Program-made: the position numbers and the translations under genes
Notes under the pieces: model-generated
Databases searched by the model: none
Told to the model about the DNA's origin: nothing
The model's input: only the letters and a program-made list of their open reading frames with translations
NCBI RefSeq assembly: GCF_001476895.1
Contig: NZ_LDTB01000014.1
Location: forward strand, 33,694-97,693
Length of the DNA: 64,000 nucleotides
Reading direction: 5' to 3'
From: Sphingomonas endophytica
GTDB lineage: Bacteria; Pseudomonadota; Alphaproteobacteria; Sphingomonadales; Sphingomonadaceae
In this document: positions 44,701 to 52,492 of the stretch, piece after piece
Numbering within the stretch: position 1 is the first letter of the stretch
Layout: each line of letters begins with the position of its first letter

Positions 44701-44850
44701 ACGATCCGCGCGCCGTTCCGCGGGCTGATCGATTCGGCGGCCAGCTTCTACGACCCGCAGCGGCTGGTGAAGCGCAACCTCCAGGCCTTGATCGACGAAC
44801 AGAACCGGAAGACGGGTGTTCAGCCGCCCGCAAGCGAGAATGTGCCATGA
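41767..44850 (+). CDS. ydbH: YdbH-family intermembrane-bridge protein (AsmA-like)
   Basis: The 1027-residue protein has a single N-terminal membrane helix (VAVSVLALAAGGGLWLSRI), then very long repetitive beta sequence typical of AsmA/TamB-like groove proteins. The C-terminal YdbH signature includes 'GEMVTGVRFTGIRQGQGAKS' and 'RLPIQFNITIRAPFRGLIDS'. In E. coli YdbH spans the periplasm and helps move phospholipids to the outer membrane together with YnbE and redundantly with TamB and YhdP. The start is a GTG at 41767. Its stop overlaps the ynbE start (ATGA) and ydbL follows, which strongly supports the identity. Confidence 0.88.
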   Translation: MSGAGRRIGVAVSVLALAAGGGLWLSRIPIATHVIDRELAAKGVAARYRIDDLGLGRQRLTNVVIGDPAHPDLTADWVETQIDLGLSGPRLVAVRAGHVRIAARLREGRVLLGAIDRLLPPPSGGPFALPSLNVAVEQARIALDTRYGAVAMLLSGKGKLDDGFRGQLRAQAPSLTLPGCRVEGLAAAVNLRVTASAPRLAGPVNAAGLACGATAARAVATDLDIGLSPALDRWFGRAQVAAGRVATGGARLDRLAGTIRFRGDADRTTGTADLTLAGAAAEAGRSGATRLAGQWRLSGGRATLAGRLEAAQVALSPAWRARIAAAGRGAAGSPVAPLLAGMTEDAARAAGNMRVGADLALATGTPTLLTIERADLRAATGAQATLDSGAITIGHPAGVQLDGRMAIGGGGLPSATVRLAQPAPGAPVSGTAVIQPYARGGAALSLTPVRFTTGGGGATRITTRATLSGPLAGGRVDGLRVPVAALWDRRGRLAVNPACTPLAFDRLAVSSLRLEAATLTLCPTSRALVEVADGRLSGSARLGTVRLAGAIGGSPLRLDSSGGTLALVDRGFALRDVVALIGAPGRVTRIAAGTLDGRLTGAGAAGTFAAGGGQVANVPLVMSAGDGKWTFDGRALALTGTLRVADAADPARFQPMTARDVAFSLKGDAIRATGALIEPTTGTAVATVAIDHALSRGAGQARLTVPGITFTKTFQPELLTRVTYGVIADVQGMVSGQGDIRWDAKGVSSTGSFTTPGMNLAAAFGPVEGLAGTIRFTDLLGLVSAPDQVATVASINPGIAVTDGRIVYRLLPDLRVRVDAGRWPFAGGTLTLDPTVLDFDAERTRRLTFRVQGMEAGKFLQQFDFSNLNATGTFDGVLPMIFDDSGGRIEGGRLIARPGGGSIAYLGELTEKDLGFWGNLAFQSLRSLTYRSLDVQMDGPLAGEMVTGVRFTGIRQGQGAKSNFLLRRLTRLPIQFNITIRAPFRGLIDSAASFYDPQRLVKRNLQALIDEQNRKTGVQPPASENVP

Positions 44851-45062
44851 CCCGAGCAGGATTGACGAACGCGATGCGCCTCACGACCTTATCATCGATG
44901 GCGATGCTGATGCTGGCCGGCGGCATGGGGGGATGCGTGAACATTTCCGCCCCCGACAAGCCGATCCAGATCAACCTCAACATCAACGTGACGCAGGAAG
45001 TGGTCTATCGCCTCGACAACGAGGCGAAGTCGCTGATCCAGCAGAACCCGGGGATTTTCTGA
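44847..45062 (+). CDS. ynbE: YnbE-family outer-membrane lipoprotein
   Basis: The 71-residue protein has a lipoprotein signal with a lipobox-like end (MLAGGMGGC, Cys at about 31). The YnbE-like short mature part reads 'ISAPDKPIQINLNINVTQEV' and ends 'LIQQNPGIF'. In E. coli YnbE multimers connect the outer membrane to YdbH. It is coupled to ydbH by ATGA and followed four bases later by ydbL. The lipobox reading G-G-C is slightly atypical. There are two candidate methionines (residue 1, and residue 10 at 44874), and the later one would give a more usual signal length. Confidence 0.88.
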   Translation: MTRAGLTNAMRLTTLSSMAMLMLAGGMGGCVNISAPDKPIQINLNINVTQEVVYRLDNEAKSLIQQNPGIF

Positions 45063-45065
45063 GCC

Positions 45066-45443
45066 ATGCGTATCAAGGCATTTTCGATCCTCGCCGCTCT
45101 GGCCGCGCTGGCGCTGCCGGGCATGGCGCAGGCGCAGCGCGATCCCGCCTATGCCGCCGCGCGCGCGGGCGGCGAGGTGGGCGAGCAGCCGGACGGCTAT
45201 CTGGGCGTCGTCGGCGCGGGATCGGCGGCGCTGCGCGCGCTGGTCAGCAACATCAACATCCAGCGCAAGGCCGCCTACACGCAAAAGGCGCAGGCGTCGG
45301 GCGCGACCGTCGAGCAGATGGCGTTCACCAGCGGGTGCAACCTGATCGCGCAGACGAAGCCCGGCGAGAAGTATCGCGCCCCCGACGGGTCGTGGGAGAC
45401 GCGCGGCAGCGGGGCGCCGCAGCGGGATCCGCGCTGCGTGTGA
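45066..45443 (+). CDS. ydbL: YdbL-family periplasmic protein (DUF1318)
   Basis: The 125-residue protein has a signal peptide (ILAALAALALPGMAQA). DUF1318-like sequence follows: 'AARAGGEVGEQPDGYLGVV', 'NINIQRKAAYTQKAQASGAT', 'GCNLIAQTKPGEKY' and 'PDGSWETRGSG'. In E. coli YdbL acts as a chaperone-like factor that prevents wrong YdbH-YnbE interaction. Third gene of the conserved ydbH-ynbE-ydbL set, with only three bases between it and ynbE. No clear terminator is seen after it. The next 230 bases hold the candidate promoter of the ATP synthase operon. Confidence 0.88.
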   Translation: MRIKAFSILAALAALALPGMAQAQRDPAYAAARAGGEVGEQPDGYLGVVGAGSAALRALVSNINIQRKAAYTQKAQASGATVEQMAFTSGCNLIAQTKPGEKYRAPDGSWETRGSGAPQRDPRCV

Positions 45444-45566
45444 GGGCGCCGGGTCGAGGACCGGCGGTCGCCGGCGCACGGGCGGCGCGGTAACCGGACC
45501 GTGACGTTTATCGCTTACCCTGCCCCGAAGATGACACGGGGATGACGCGCGGGTGTTCGTGCGTGG

Positions 45567-45593
45567 TTGACACCCCCGGACCCCCCGTCTAAC
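45567..45593 (+). promoter_or_regulatory. Candidate promoter of the F0 ATP synthase operon
   Basis: A perfect TTGACA (45567-45572) is followed, after 15-17 bases depending on alignment, by TCTAAC/TAACCG around 45588-45595. It lies about 85 bases upstream of the atpI-like start in a 232-bp gap. The -10 is weak, so the assignment is tentative. Confidence 0.45.
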
Positions 45594-45675
45594 CGGGCCG
45601 GGCCTTGGCGGGGCTGCTCGCCGCTTGCGCGCGTCCTCTCCCCGGCTGTCAGAACACAGGGGTGAGGGTGACTGC

Positions 45676-46008
45676 GTGGCGGAGAACGGACCCGGGGGGG
45701 ATTTCCACGACGCGGGCGACCCGCGCCTGAACCAGCTGGACGAACGGCTGAGGCAGGCGCGCCGGGACGAAGCGGTTCGACAGGGGACGGTGCGCGACGA
45801 ATCGGAGGCCGGCTATCAGCTCGGCAACCGCGTGCTCGCCGCCCTGATCGGAAGTCTCGTCGGATCGGCGCTGATCGGCTGGCTTATCGACCGCTGGTTC
45901 GGCACCGCGCCCTGGGGGCTGATCGTCATGCTGTTCCTCGGAATCGCGGTGGCGTTCAGGCAGATCATTCGGTTGACGAGCAAGCGTCCGGGCGACCCGG
46001 GCGCTTGA
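45676..46008 (+). CDS. atpI: AtpI-like ATP synthase assembly protein
   Basis: The 110-residue protein has a polar N-terminus (DPRLNQLDERLRQARRDEA) and two membrane helices (VLAALIGSLVGSALIGWLID, 'WGLIVMLFLGIAVAFRQI') as in AtpI/AtpZ. These proteins help assemble the c-ring or transport Mg2+. I chose the GTG at 45676 (family-like MAENGPGGD... start) over the frame opening at 45625. It heads the F0 operon. A TTG overlapping its stop could extend atpB upstream, but I prefer the GTG at 46035 for that gene. Confidence 0.85.
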   Translation: MAENGPGGDFHDAGDPRLNQLDERLRQARRDEAVRQGTVRDESEAGYQLGNRVLAALIGSLVGSALIGWLIDRWFGTAPWGLIVMLFLGIAVAFRQIIRLTSKRPGDPGA

Positions 46009-46034
46009 CGTATGTGAGAAGCGGGAACCCGGCA

Positions 46035-46823
46035 GTGGCGGCAGAAGGCGGCAAGATCGATCCGATGCACCAGTTCCTGATCGAGCCTGTGCTCGGTCGG
46101 CCCTGGATCGTGGGCGGCTATGATCTGTCCTTCACCAATTCCGCGCTCTGGATGGTCATCACGCTGGTCGCGCTGTGGCTGTTCATGCTGGGCGGGATGA
46201 AGCGCGAGCTGGTGCCCGGTCGCTGGCAGGCGGCGGTGGAGGGCTTCACCGGCTTCGTCCAGAACATGCTGACCTCGAACGTCGGGCCGCAGGGCAAGCG
46301 GTTCGTCCCGTACGTCTTCTCGCTGTTCATGTTCATCCTGTTCGCCAATGTCCTGGGGCTGATGCCGGTCGGTATCGTGCCCGGCTGGCACCCGTTCACG
46401 ATCACCAGCCACCTGACCGTCACCGGCGTGCTGGCGATCATCAGCTTCTCGATTGTGCTGATCGTCGGTTTCGGCAAGCACGGCTTCCATTTCTTCAGCC
46501 TGTTCGTGCCGCACGGCACGCCGGTGGTGATGATCCCGCTGATCTTCGTCGTCGAGCTGCTGAGCTTCCTGGTCCGTCCGTTCTCGCTGGGTCTGCGACT
46601 GTTCGTCGCGATGACCGCGGGGCACATCCTTCTGAAGGTGCTGGCGGCGTTCGTCATCAACGGCATCAACATGGGTCCGGGCTATATCGCGATCGTGTCG
46701 CTGCCCAGCTTCGTGCTGATGATCGGCATCACGCTGCTGGAGCTGCTGGTCGCGGCGATCCAGGCGTACGTCTTCGCGCTGCTGACCAGCGTCTATCTGA
46801 ACGACGCGGTCAACCTGCACTGA
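46035..46823 (+). CDS. atpB: ATP synthase F0 subunit a
   Basis: The 262-residue membrane protein is the stator half of the proton channel. It starts 'GGKIDPMHQFLIEPVLGR', has five to six hydrophobic helices, and carries the essential arginine R188 in 'PFSLGLRLFVAMTAGH'. It ends 'LLELLVAAIQAYVFALLTSV', with the conserved Gln and aromatic residues. The GTG at 46035 gives the usual alphaproteobacterial N-terminus; a TTG at 46005 is possible. atpE follows 41 bases later. Confidence 0.95.
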   Translation: MAAEGGKIDPMHQFLIEPVLGRPWIVGGYDLSFTNSALWMVITLVALWLFMLGGMKRELVPGRWQAAVEGFTGFVQNMLTSNVGPQGKRFVPYVFSLFMFILFANVLGLMPVGIVPGWHPFTITSHLTVTGVLAIISFSIVLIVGFGKHGFHFFSLFVPHGTPVVMIPLIFVVELLSFLVRPFSLGLRLFVAMTAGHILLKVLAAFVINGINMGPGYIAIVSLPSFVLMIGITLLELLVAAIQAYVFALLTSVYLNDAVNLH

Positions 46824-46864
46824 GTTTCCTTTTCCACCACTGAATTTCAACGGGAGTTACTATC

Positions 46865-47092
46865 ATGGACGCAAACGCCGCCAAGCTGCTCGGCGCCGGT
46901 CTCGCCGCGATCGGCATGGGTATCGCCGCGCTGGGCGTGGGCAACGTGTTCGCCGCCTTCCTCGAAGGCGCGCTGCGCAACCCGGGTGCCGCCGACGGCC
47001 AGCAGGGCCGCCTGTTCATCGGCTTCGCCGGTGCCGAGCTTCTGGGCCTGCTCGCCTTCGTGACGATGATCATCCTGGTGTTCGTCGCGTAA
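46865..47092 (+). CDS. atpE: ATP synthase F0 subunit c
   Basis: The 75-residue hairpin protein has two membrane helices joined by the polar loop R38-N-P40 and carries the proton-binding glutamate E58 in 'IGFAGAELLGLLAF'. The glycine-rich first helix (GAGLAAIGMGIAALGVG) packs the c-ring. A clear GGGAG site lies ten bases upstream, and a stable hairpin follows the gene (47103-47130). Both fit the higher expression that subunit c needs. Confidence 0.97.
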   Translation: MDANAAKLLGAGLAAIGMGIAALGVGNVFAAFLEGALRNPGAADGQQGRLFIGFAGAELLGLLAFVTMIILVFVA

Positions 47093-47102
47093 CATACGAC
47101 TT

Positions 47103-47130
47103 GCCCGGCCGGCGTTCGCGCGGGCCGGGC
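47103..47130 (+). promoter_or_regulatory. Intercistronic hairpin after atpE
   Basis: GCCCGGCC (47103-47110) pairs perfectly with GGCCGGGC (47123-47130) around a 12-base GC-rich loop. No U-run follows, so it is more likely an mRNA-stabilising or processing element, or an attenuator, than a full terminator. It could help raise atpE levels relative to the downstream subunits. Confidence 0.5.
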
Positions 47131-47161
47131 CAGTGCCACGACGACCAGCCAAGGGACCGGC

Positions 47162-47656
47162 ATGCCGCAAATCAGTCAGATCGCCGCCACCTACGCCTCC
47201 CAGCTCTTCTGGCTGCTCATCACCTTCGGGATCCTGTATTTCGGGATCGGCAAGATGATGGTGCCCAGGGTGCAGGGCGTGATGGAGCTGCGTGAATCGA
47301 AGATCGCGCAGGATCTCGCCACGGCCGAAGCGGCACGGGTCGAGGCCGATCGGACCGAGGCGGCCTGGAACGCCGACATGGACGCCGCCCGCGTCGCCGC
47401 GCAGGCGGAGGTCGCCGCCGCCAAGGCGCGCGCGGTCGCCGCGTCCGAGGCGCAGCTGCGCGCCGCCGACGCCGATCTGGCCGAGCGGGTCGCGCATCAC
47501 GACGTCGCGATCGGCAATGCCAAGGCGACCGCGATGGTCAACGTCCAGACGATCGCCGCCGAGGCGGCGCAGGATCTGGTCCAGCGCCTGTCCGGCGTCA
47601 CGATCCCCCCGGAAGCCGCCAACGAGGCGGTGCGCAGGCAGCTCAATCATGGCTAA
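47162..47656 (+). CDS. atpG: ATP synthase F0 subunit b'
   Basis: The 164-residue protein has one N-terminal membrane helix (LFWLLITFGILYFGIGKMMV) and a long alanine/glutamate-rich coiled stalk, as in the second b-type subunit of alphaproteobacteria and plastids (b', also called AtpF2 or AtpG). It forms the peripheral stalk as a heterodimer with subunit b. Its stop lies inside the start of atpF (8-base overlap), so the two stalk subunits are made in coupled fashion. Confidence 0.92.
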   Translation: MPQISQIAATYASQLFWLLITFGILYFGIGKMMVPRVQGVMELRESKIAQDLATAEAARVEADRTEAAWNADMDAARVAAQAEVAAAKARAVAASEAQLRAADADLAERVAHHDVAIGNAKATAMVNVQTIAAEAAQDLVQRLSGVTIPPEAANEAVRRQLNHG

Positions 47657-48260
47657 TTCCCCGCTCGTCCACGATATCGAGGCGCAGCCGCTGGAGGGCC
47701 AGGACATGGCCAACGGCAGCGGCATCCACGCCGGGACCAGCGCCGGTGACGGCGAATCGCACGCCGCGCCGACCGCGCTGGGCTTCAACGACACCGGCTG
47801 GGTCGGCATCGCCGCGCTGGTCGTGCTGATCGGCCTGGCGGTGATGAAGGTGCCGGCGGCGATCGGCGCGATGCTCGACAAGCGTATCGCCGAGATCCGC
47901 CACCAGCTCGACGAAGCCGCCGCGCTCCGCAAGGAAGCCGAGGCGCTCCGCGACGAATATGCCGCCCGCGCGCGCGGTGCCGAGGCGGATGCCGCCAAGA
48001 TGCGCGACCTGGCGCATCACGAGGCGGCCGCGATCGTCGCCAAGGCGAAGGCCGATACCGAGGCGCTGATGGAGCGTCGCGCGCGGATGGCCGAGGACAA
48101 GATCGCCGCCGCCGAACGCGCCGCGATCGCCGAGGTCCGCGCCCGTACCGCCGAGGCGGCGACCGCCGCCGCCGCCGCGCTGATCGCGGAGCGGCACGGC
48201 GCCGACGCCGACCGCGCGCTGGTCGACCGCGCGATTTCGGGCGTCGGCCGCCTGAACTGA
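47649..48260 (+). CDS. atpF: ATP synthase F0 subunit b
   Basis: The 203-residue protein has an unusually long polar N-terminus (about 50 residues, glycine/serine/histidine-rich), then a membrane helix (WVGIAALVVLIGLAVMKVP). A charged coiled stalk follows ('LDKRIAEIRHQLDEAAALRK', 'AKADTEALMERRARMAEDKI'). It is the second peripheral-stalk subunit. The ATG at 47649 overlaps the b' stop; a methionine at 47706 (residue 20, MANGSG) could be an alternative shorter start. A strong terminator follows, ending the F0 operon; F1 genes are not in the window. Confidence 0.93.
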   Translation: MANSPLVHDIEAQPLEGQDMANGSGIHAGTSAGDGESHAAPTALGFNDTGWVGIAALVVLIGLAVMKVPAAIGAMLDKRIAEIRHQLDEAAALRKEAEALRDEYAARARGAEADAAKMRDLAHHEAAAIVAKAKADTEALMERRARMAEDKIAAAERAAIAEVRARTAEAATAAAAALIAERHGADADRALVDRAISGVGRLN

Positions 48261-48267
48261 GTTACCG

Positions 48268-48305
48268 GGACCGGCGGGGCGACAGTTTCCGCCGGTCCTT
48301 TCCTT
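48268..48305 (+). terminator. Rho-independent terminator of the F0 operon
   Basis: A perfect 10-bp stem, GGACCGGCGG (48268-48277) with CCGCCGGTCC (48289-48298), around an 11-base loop, is followed by TTTCCTTT. It starts eight bases after the atpF stop. Confidence 0.8.
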
Positions 48306-48382
48306 TCCCCGACGTTTCTCCCTCCCCACGCCGTCGGCATTCTGCTTCCCCTCGCTGGCGGCCAGCCCAGGAAGCCAGTCCG

Positions 48383-50188
48383 ATGCGTTCCGTCCTCCTC
48401 GCCGCCCTGCTGGTCGGCACCGCCGGCGCGCCGTCGCTCGCCCAGACCGCCGCCCCCGCCGCCGCGCCCGCGACGAGCGCCGATGCCCGGCTCCGCGCGC
48501 TGTTCCACGAAAGCGACGAAGCCAGCCTGAAGCGCAATCCGGTGTCGGCGCTGTTCCGGGGCGACATGCGCTATGCCGACCAGCTCGGCGACTATTTCAC
48601 CGACGCCTATCTCGCCGCCGAGCGCGCCGCAGCCGAGCACGATCTGGCCGTTCTCGGCACGATCGACCGCGCGGCGCTGAACCCGGTCGACCAGCTCGCC
48701 TATGACACGTTCCGGCAGCAGACGCAGACGACGCTGCGCGGCTTCGCGCCCGATCTGGTGGCGCTGACCATCGTCCGCCCGCTCGACCACTTCTACGGCA
48801 TACAGACCTTCTATCCCGAACTGGCGTCGGGGCAGGGCGCGGCGCCGTTCAAGACCGTCGCGGACTATGAGAACAACCTGAAGCGCAACGCGCAATATGC
48901 GGTGATGCTCGACCAGGCGATCGGCCGGTTCCGCGAGGGGATGAAGACAGGCGTCGTCCAGCCCAAGCTGGTCGTCCGCAACGTGATCGGGCAGCTCGAC
49001 AACCTGCTGGCGGGCGGGGTCGAGGCGTCGCCCTTCTACGGCCCGATCAAGATGATGCCCGACAGTATCCCGGAGGCCGAGCGCGCCCGGTTGACGGCCG
49101 CCTATGCGAAGCAGATCGCCGAGGTGCTGAACCCGGCACAGGCGCGGCTGCGCGACTTCCTGCGTACCGATTATCTGCCGGTCGCGCGCGACAGCGTCGG
49201 GCTGTCGGCGATGCCGGGCGGGGCGAGGCTGTACGATTACCTGATCGAGTCGAACACGACGCTGCCGCTGAAGGCCGATGCGGTCCACCAGCTCGGCCTG
49301 TCCGAGGTCGCGCGGATCACGCGCGCGATGGAGGCGCAGAAGGCCAAGGTGGGGTTCAAGGGCACGCTGGCCGACTTCTTCACCGTCCTGCGCACCGACA
49401 AGCGTTTCCAGCCGTCGTCGGCGGCGCAGCTGCGCGAGGGCTATGAGGCGATCGGACGGCGCGTCGATGCGCGGGTGCGCGAGCAATTCTCGCTGATCCC
49501 CAAGTCGAAGCTCGAGATCCGCCCGGTCCCGGCGTTCAAGGAGAAGACCGACGCTGGCGGCTCCTATCAGCCCGGCACGCCGGACGGGTCGCGGCCGGGG
49601 GTGTTCTACTACAACACCTACGACCTGCCGAGCCGTTACATGTGGGAGATGGAGACGCTGTATCTGCACGAGGCGGTGCCGGGGCATCATTTCCAGATCA
49701 GTCTGGCGCAGGAGAATACGGCGCTGCCCGCGTTCATGCGGTTCGGCGGGAACACCGCCTATGTCGAGGGCTGGGCGCTGTATGCGGAAACGCTGTGGCC
49801 GCAGCTGGGGATGGAGACCGACCCGTATCAGCGGATGGGGGGGCTGAACGACGAGATGTTGCGCGCGATGCGGCTGGTGGTCGATACCGGCATCCATGCC
49901 AAGGGGTGGAGCCGCAATCAGGCGATCGACTATATGCTCGCCAACTCGCCGATGTCGCGCACCGACGCGACGGCCGAGGTCGAGCGCTATATCGCGATCC
50001 CCGGGCAGGCGCTGGCCTATAAGATCGGGCAGCTGACGATCTCGCGCGTGAAGGCGGATGCGCAGAAGACGCTGGGCGCACGGTTCGATCCGCGCAGGTT
50101 CCATGCAGAGGTGCTGGACACGGGCGCGCTGCCGATGCCGGTGCTGGAGGAGAAGATCGCCGCCTGGGTGAAGGGCGGCGGGAAGTAG
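48383..50188 (+). CDS. Exported DUF885 family protein (metallopeptidase-like)
   Basis: The 601-residue protein has a signal peptide (LLAALLVGTAGAPSLAQ) and the DUF885 layout. Near residue 430 it has an HExxxGHH zinc-type motif, 'LYLHEAVPGHHFQI', followed by 'FGGNTAYVEGWALYAE'. Later motifs are 'DPYQRMGGLNDEMLRAMRLV' and 'PGQALAYKIGQLTI'. Members look like periplasmic metallopeptidases related to carboxypeptidase Taq/M32, but few have been characterised. It stands alone after the ATP synthase terminator; nothing nearby suggests a substrate. Confidence 0.88.
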   Translation: MRSVLLAALLVGTAGAPSLAQTAAPAAAPATSADARLRALFHESDEASLKRNPVSALFRGDMRYADQLGDYFTDAYLAAERAAAEHDLAVLGTIDRAALNPVDQLAYDTFRQQTQTTLRGFAPDLVALTIVRPLDHFYGIQTFYPELASGQGAAPFKTVADYENNLKRNAQYAVMLDQAIGRFREGMKTGVVQPKLVVRNVIGQLDNLLAGGVEASPFYGPIKMMPDSIPEAERARLTAAYAKQIAEVLNPAQARLRDFLRTDYLPVARDSVGLSAMPGGARLYDYLIESNTTLPLKADAVHQLGLSEVARITRAMEAQKAKVGFKGTLADFFTVLRTDKRFQPSSAAQLREGYEAIGRRVDARVREQFSLIPKSKLEIRPVPAFKEKTDAGGSYQPGTPDGSRPGVFYYNTYDLPSRYMWEMETLYLHEAVPGHHFQISLAQENTALPAFMRFGGNTAYVEGWALYAETLWPQLGMETDPYQRMGGLNDEMLRAMRLVVDTGIHAKGWSRNQAIDYMLANSPMSRTDATAEVERYIAIPGQALAYKIGQLTISRVKADAQKTLGARFDPRRFHAEVLDTGALPMPVLEEKIAAWVKGGGK

Positions 50189-50212
50189 AGGCCACCGCGC
50201 TTCATTTTCAGC

Positions 50213-50305
50213 CGTCACCCCGGCGGAGGCCGGGGTCCAGTGGCGGGCGGCTCGTGAAATCCGGCGACGTCTCCCAACTGGGCCCCGGCGTTCGCCGGGG
50301 TGACG
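50213..50305. repeat. Inverted repeat pair A (GTCACCCCGGCG type)
   Basis: A 27-base arm at 50214-50240 and its inverted copy at 50278-50304 differ at about three positions; each arm is itself a small palindrome (CCCCGGC...GCCGGGG). About 37 bases separate the arms. It looks like a dispersed REP-type element, located between the DUF885 gene and uvrC. Confidence 0.8.
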
Positions 50306-50343
50306 GGTTGTGGGGGGGTGAAATCCGGGGCTTTTCGACCGTT

Positions 50344-50475
50344 GTCGCCCCTGCGTAGGCAGGGGCCTATCGCTGTGGCGTGTCGCGACGGGTTTGACAC
50401 GGGGGCGGCGTTTCCTGTGTCAGATGGGCGGGTAACCACTCGAGAGACATAGGCCCCTGCCTTCGCAGGGGCGAC
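50344..50475. repeat. Inverted repeat pair B (GTCGCCCCTGCG type)
   Basis: A 27-base arm at 50344-50370 has an inverted copy at 50449-50475 with one mismatch; each arm is itself a hairpin (CCCCTGC...GCAGGGG). About 78 bases lie between. With pair A it fills most of the 359-base gap before uvrC, which otherwise holds no gene. Confidence 0.8.
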
Positions 50476-50547
50476 GTGCCGGCACGGACGACGGGCGGAG
50501 CCGGCGACCCGTTGCCCCACTCCCCCGCACTTCCTAGATCGCGGGGG

Positions 50548-52467
50548 ATGACAGGCAGCTACGGTCCCCCCGACCGCTTCAACGAGGAAAAGGCCACCTA
50601 CGCGATCCGTGGCGCCGATGCGCCCGATCTGGAGGGCGGGGTCGCGGCGATCCGCAACGTGCTGAAGACGCTGCCGCTGAAGCCCGGCGTGTACCGGATG
50701 CACGATGCGAAGGGCGACGTGCTGTACGTCGGCAAGGCGCGCGCGCTGAAGAACCGCGTCGGCAATTACGTGCAGGTCGATCGCCTGCCCAGGCGGCTGC
50801 AACGCATGGTCGCGCAGACACGCTCGATGACGATCGTCACCACCAACAACGAGGCCGAGGCGCTGCTGCTCGAGGCGCAACTCATCAAGCGCTATCGCCC
50901 CGCCTACAACGTGCTGTTGCGCGACGACAAGAGCTTTCCCTTCATCCTGCTGCGCGCCGACCACGACTTTCCGCGCATCCAGAAGCATCGCGGCGCGCGG
51001 CGCGCGAAGGGCGATTACTATGGTCCGTTCGCCAGCGCGGGGAGCGTCAACAACACGCTGAACGCGTTGCAGAAGCTGTTCCTGCTGCGCAGCTGCACCG
51101 ACGGTTTCTTCAAGACGCGCGACCGCCCGTGCCTGCTGTACCAGATCAAGCGTTGCTCCGCGCCGTGCGTCGGGCGGATCGACGAAGCGGGCTATGCCGA
51201 GCTGGTGGGCGACGCCAAGAAGTTCCTCGCCGGCAAGGCGACCGACGTGCAGGCGAAGCTGGGCACGCAGATGCAGGCGGCGGCCGAGAATATGGATTTC
51301 GAGCTGGCCGCGATCCTGCGCGACCGGCTGAAGGCGCTGACCTTCATCCAGGGCACGCAGTTCATCAATGCCGAGGGGGTCGGCGACGCCGATATCTTCG
51401 CGCTGGCCAGCCACGAAGGGCTGATCGGGATCGAGGCGTTCTTCATCCGCGGCGGGCAGAATTGGGGGCACCGCAGCTTCTTCCCCGCGCACACCGCCGA
51501 CGTGCCCGAGGACGAGGTGCTGACGCAGTTCATGGCGCAATTCTATGAGGAGGTGCCGCCCGCGCGCACGATCCTGATCGACCGCGTGCTGCCCGAGGCG
51601 GAGGTGCTGGTGCAGGCGCTCTCCGATCAGGCCGGGCGCAAGGTGGAGATGACCGTGCCCCAGCGCGGCGTGCGCAGGCGGCTGCTCGATCAGGCGACGC
51701 GCAATGCGAAGGAAGCGCTGGAGCGGCGGCTGGCGGAGAGCACGACGCAGGCGCGACTACACCGCGAACTGGCCGATCTGTTCGAACTGGGCGAGCCGCC
51801 CGACCGGATCGAAGTGTACGACAACAGCCACATCCAGGGCACCAATGCGCTGGGCGCAATGGTCGTCGCCGGGCCGGAGGGGTTCCGCAAGGGCCAGTAT
51901 CGCAAGTTCAACATCAAGCAGGCCGCGACCGACGACGATTATGCGATGATGCGCGAGGTGCTGACCCGCCGCTTCGCCCGCGCGCTGGAGGAGGACCCCG
52001 ACCGCGATGGCGAGACCTGGCCCGATCTGGTGCTGCTCGACGGCGGGCGCGGACAGTTGAACGCGGCCAAGGCGGTGCTGGAGGACCTCGGCATTGAGGA
52101 CGTGTGCATGGTCGGCGTCGCCAAGGGGCCGCATCACGGGCGCGAGGGGCGCGAGGTCTTTCACCTGATGGACGGGCGCGAACTGACGCTGCCGGTCAAT
52201 GCGCCTTTGCTGTTCTATCTCCAGCGGTTGCGCGACGAGGTCCACCGCTTCGCGATCGGCGCGCACCGGGCGAAGCGCGCGAAGGCGATCGGCGCGAGTC
52301 CGCTGGACGAGGTGCCGGGGATCGGTCCGGCGCGGAAGAAGGCGTTGCTGATGCACTTCGGCACCGGGCGCGCGGTGCGGAACGCCTCGCTGGAGGATCT
52401 GCGCAAGGCGCCGGGAGTGAGCGCGGCGGTCGCGCAGCAGGTGTACGACTTCTACCATGCGCGGTGA
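50548..52467 (+). CDS. uvrC: Excinuclease ABC subunit C
   Basis: The 639-residue protein has the GIY-YIG nuclease domain (PGVYRMHDAKGDVLYVGKA, residues 46-64) and 'YYGPFASAGSVNNTLNALQK'. A cysteine cluster follows (CLLYQIKRCSAPCVGRI), then a UVR-type helix pair (AAAENMDFELAAILRDRLKA). The RNase H-like endonuclease domain has 'IEVYDNSHIQGTNALGAMVV' and 'LVLLDGGRGQLNAA', and a C-terminal helix-hairpin-helix ends the protein (LDEVPGIGPARKKALLMHFG). It makes both incisions in nucleotide-excision repair with UvrB. The ATG at 50548 fits; the frame opens earlier without family sequence. Long inverted repeats flank it on both sides. Confidence 0.96.
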   Translation: MTGSYGPPDRFNEEKATYAIRGADAPDLEGGVAAIRNVLKTLPLKPGVYRMHDAKGDVLYVGKARALKNRVGNYVQVDRLPRRLQRMVAQTRSMTIVTTNNEAEALLLEAQLIKRYRPAYNVLLRDDKSFPFILLRADHDFPRIQKHRGARRAKGDYYGPFASAGSVNNTLNALQKLFLLRSCTDGFFKTRDRPCLLYQIKRCSAPCVGRIDEAGYAELVGDAKKFLAGKATDVQAKLGTQMQAAAENMDFELAAILRDRLKALTFIQGTQFINAEGVGDADIFALASHEGLIGIEAFFIRGGQNWGHRSFFPAHTADVPEDEVLTQFMAQFYEEVPPARTILIDRVLPEAEVLVQALSDQAGRKVEMTVPQRGVRRRLLDQATRNAKEALERRLAESTTQARLHRELADLFELGEPPDRIEVYDNSHIQGTNALGAMVVAGPEGFRKGQYRKFNIKQAATDDDYAMMREVLTRRFARALEEDPDRDGETWPDLVLLDGGRGQLNAAKAVLEDLGIEDVCMVGVAKGPHHGREGREVFHLMDGRELTLPVNAPLLFYLQRLRDEVHRFAIGAHRAKRAKAIGASPLDEVPGIGPARKKALLMHFGTGRAVRNASLEDLRKAPGVSAAVAQQVYDFYHAR

Positions 52468-52492
52468 GGGGTGACGGTCGTGACCCGTCGCT

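Noticed and set aside
46005..46034. TTG start for atpB overlapping the atpI stop
   Set aside because: The GTG at 46035 gives the usual subunit-a N-terminus; the extension is not family-like.
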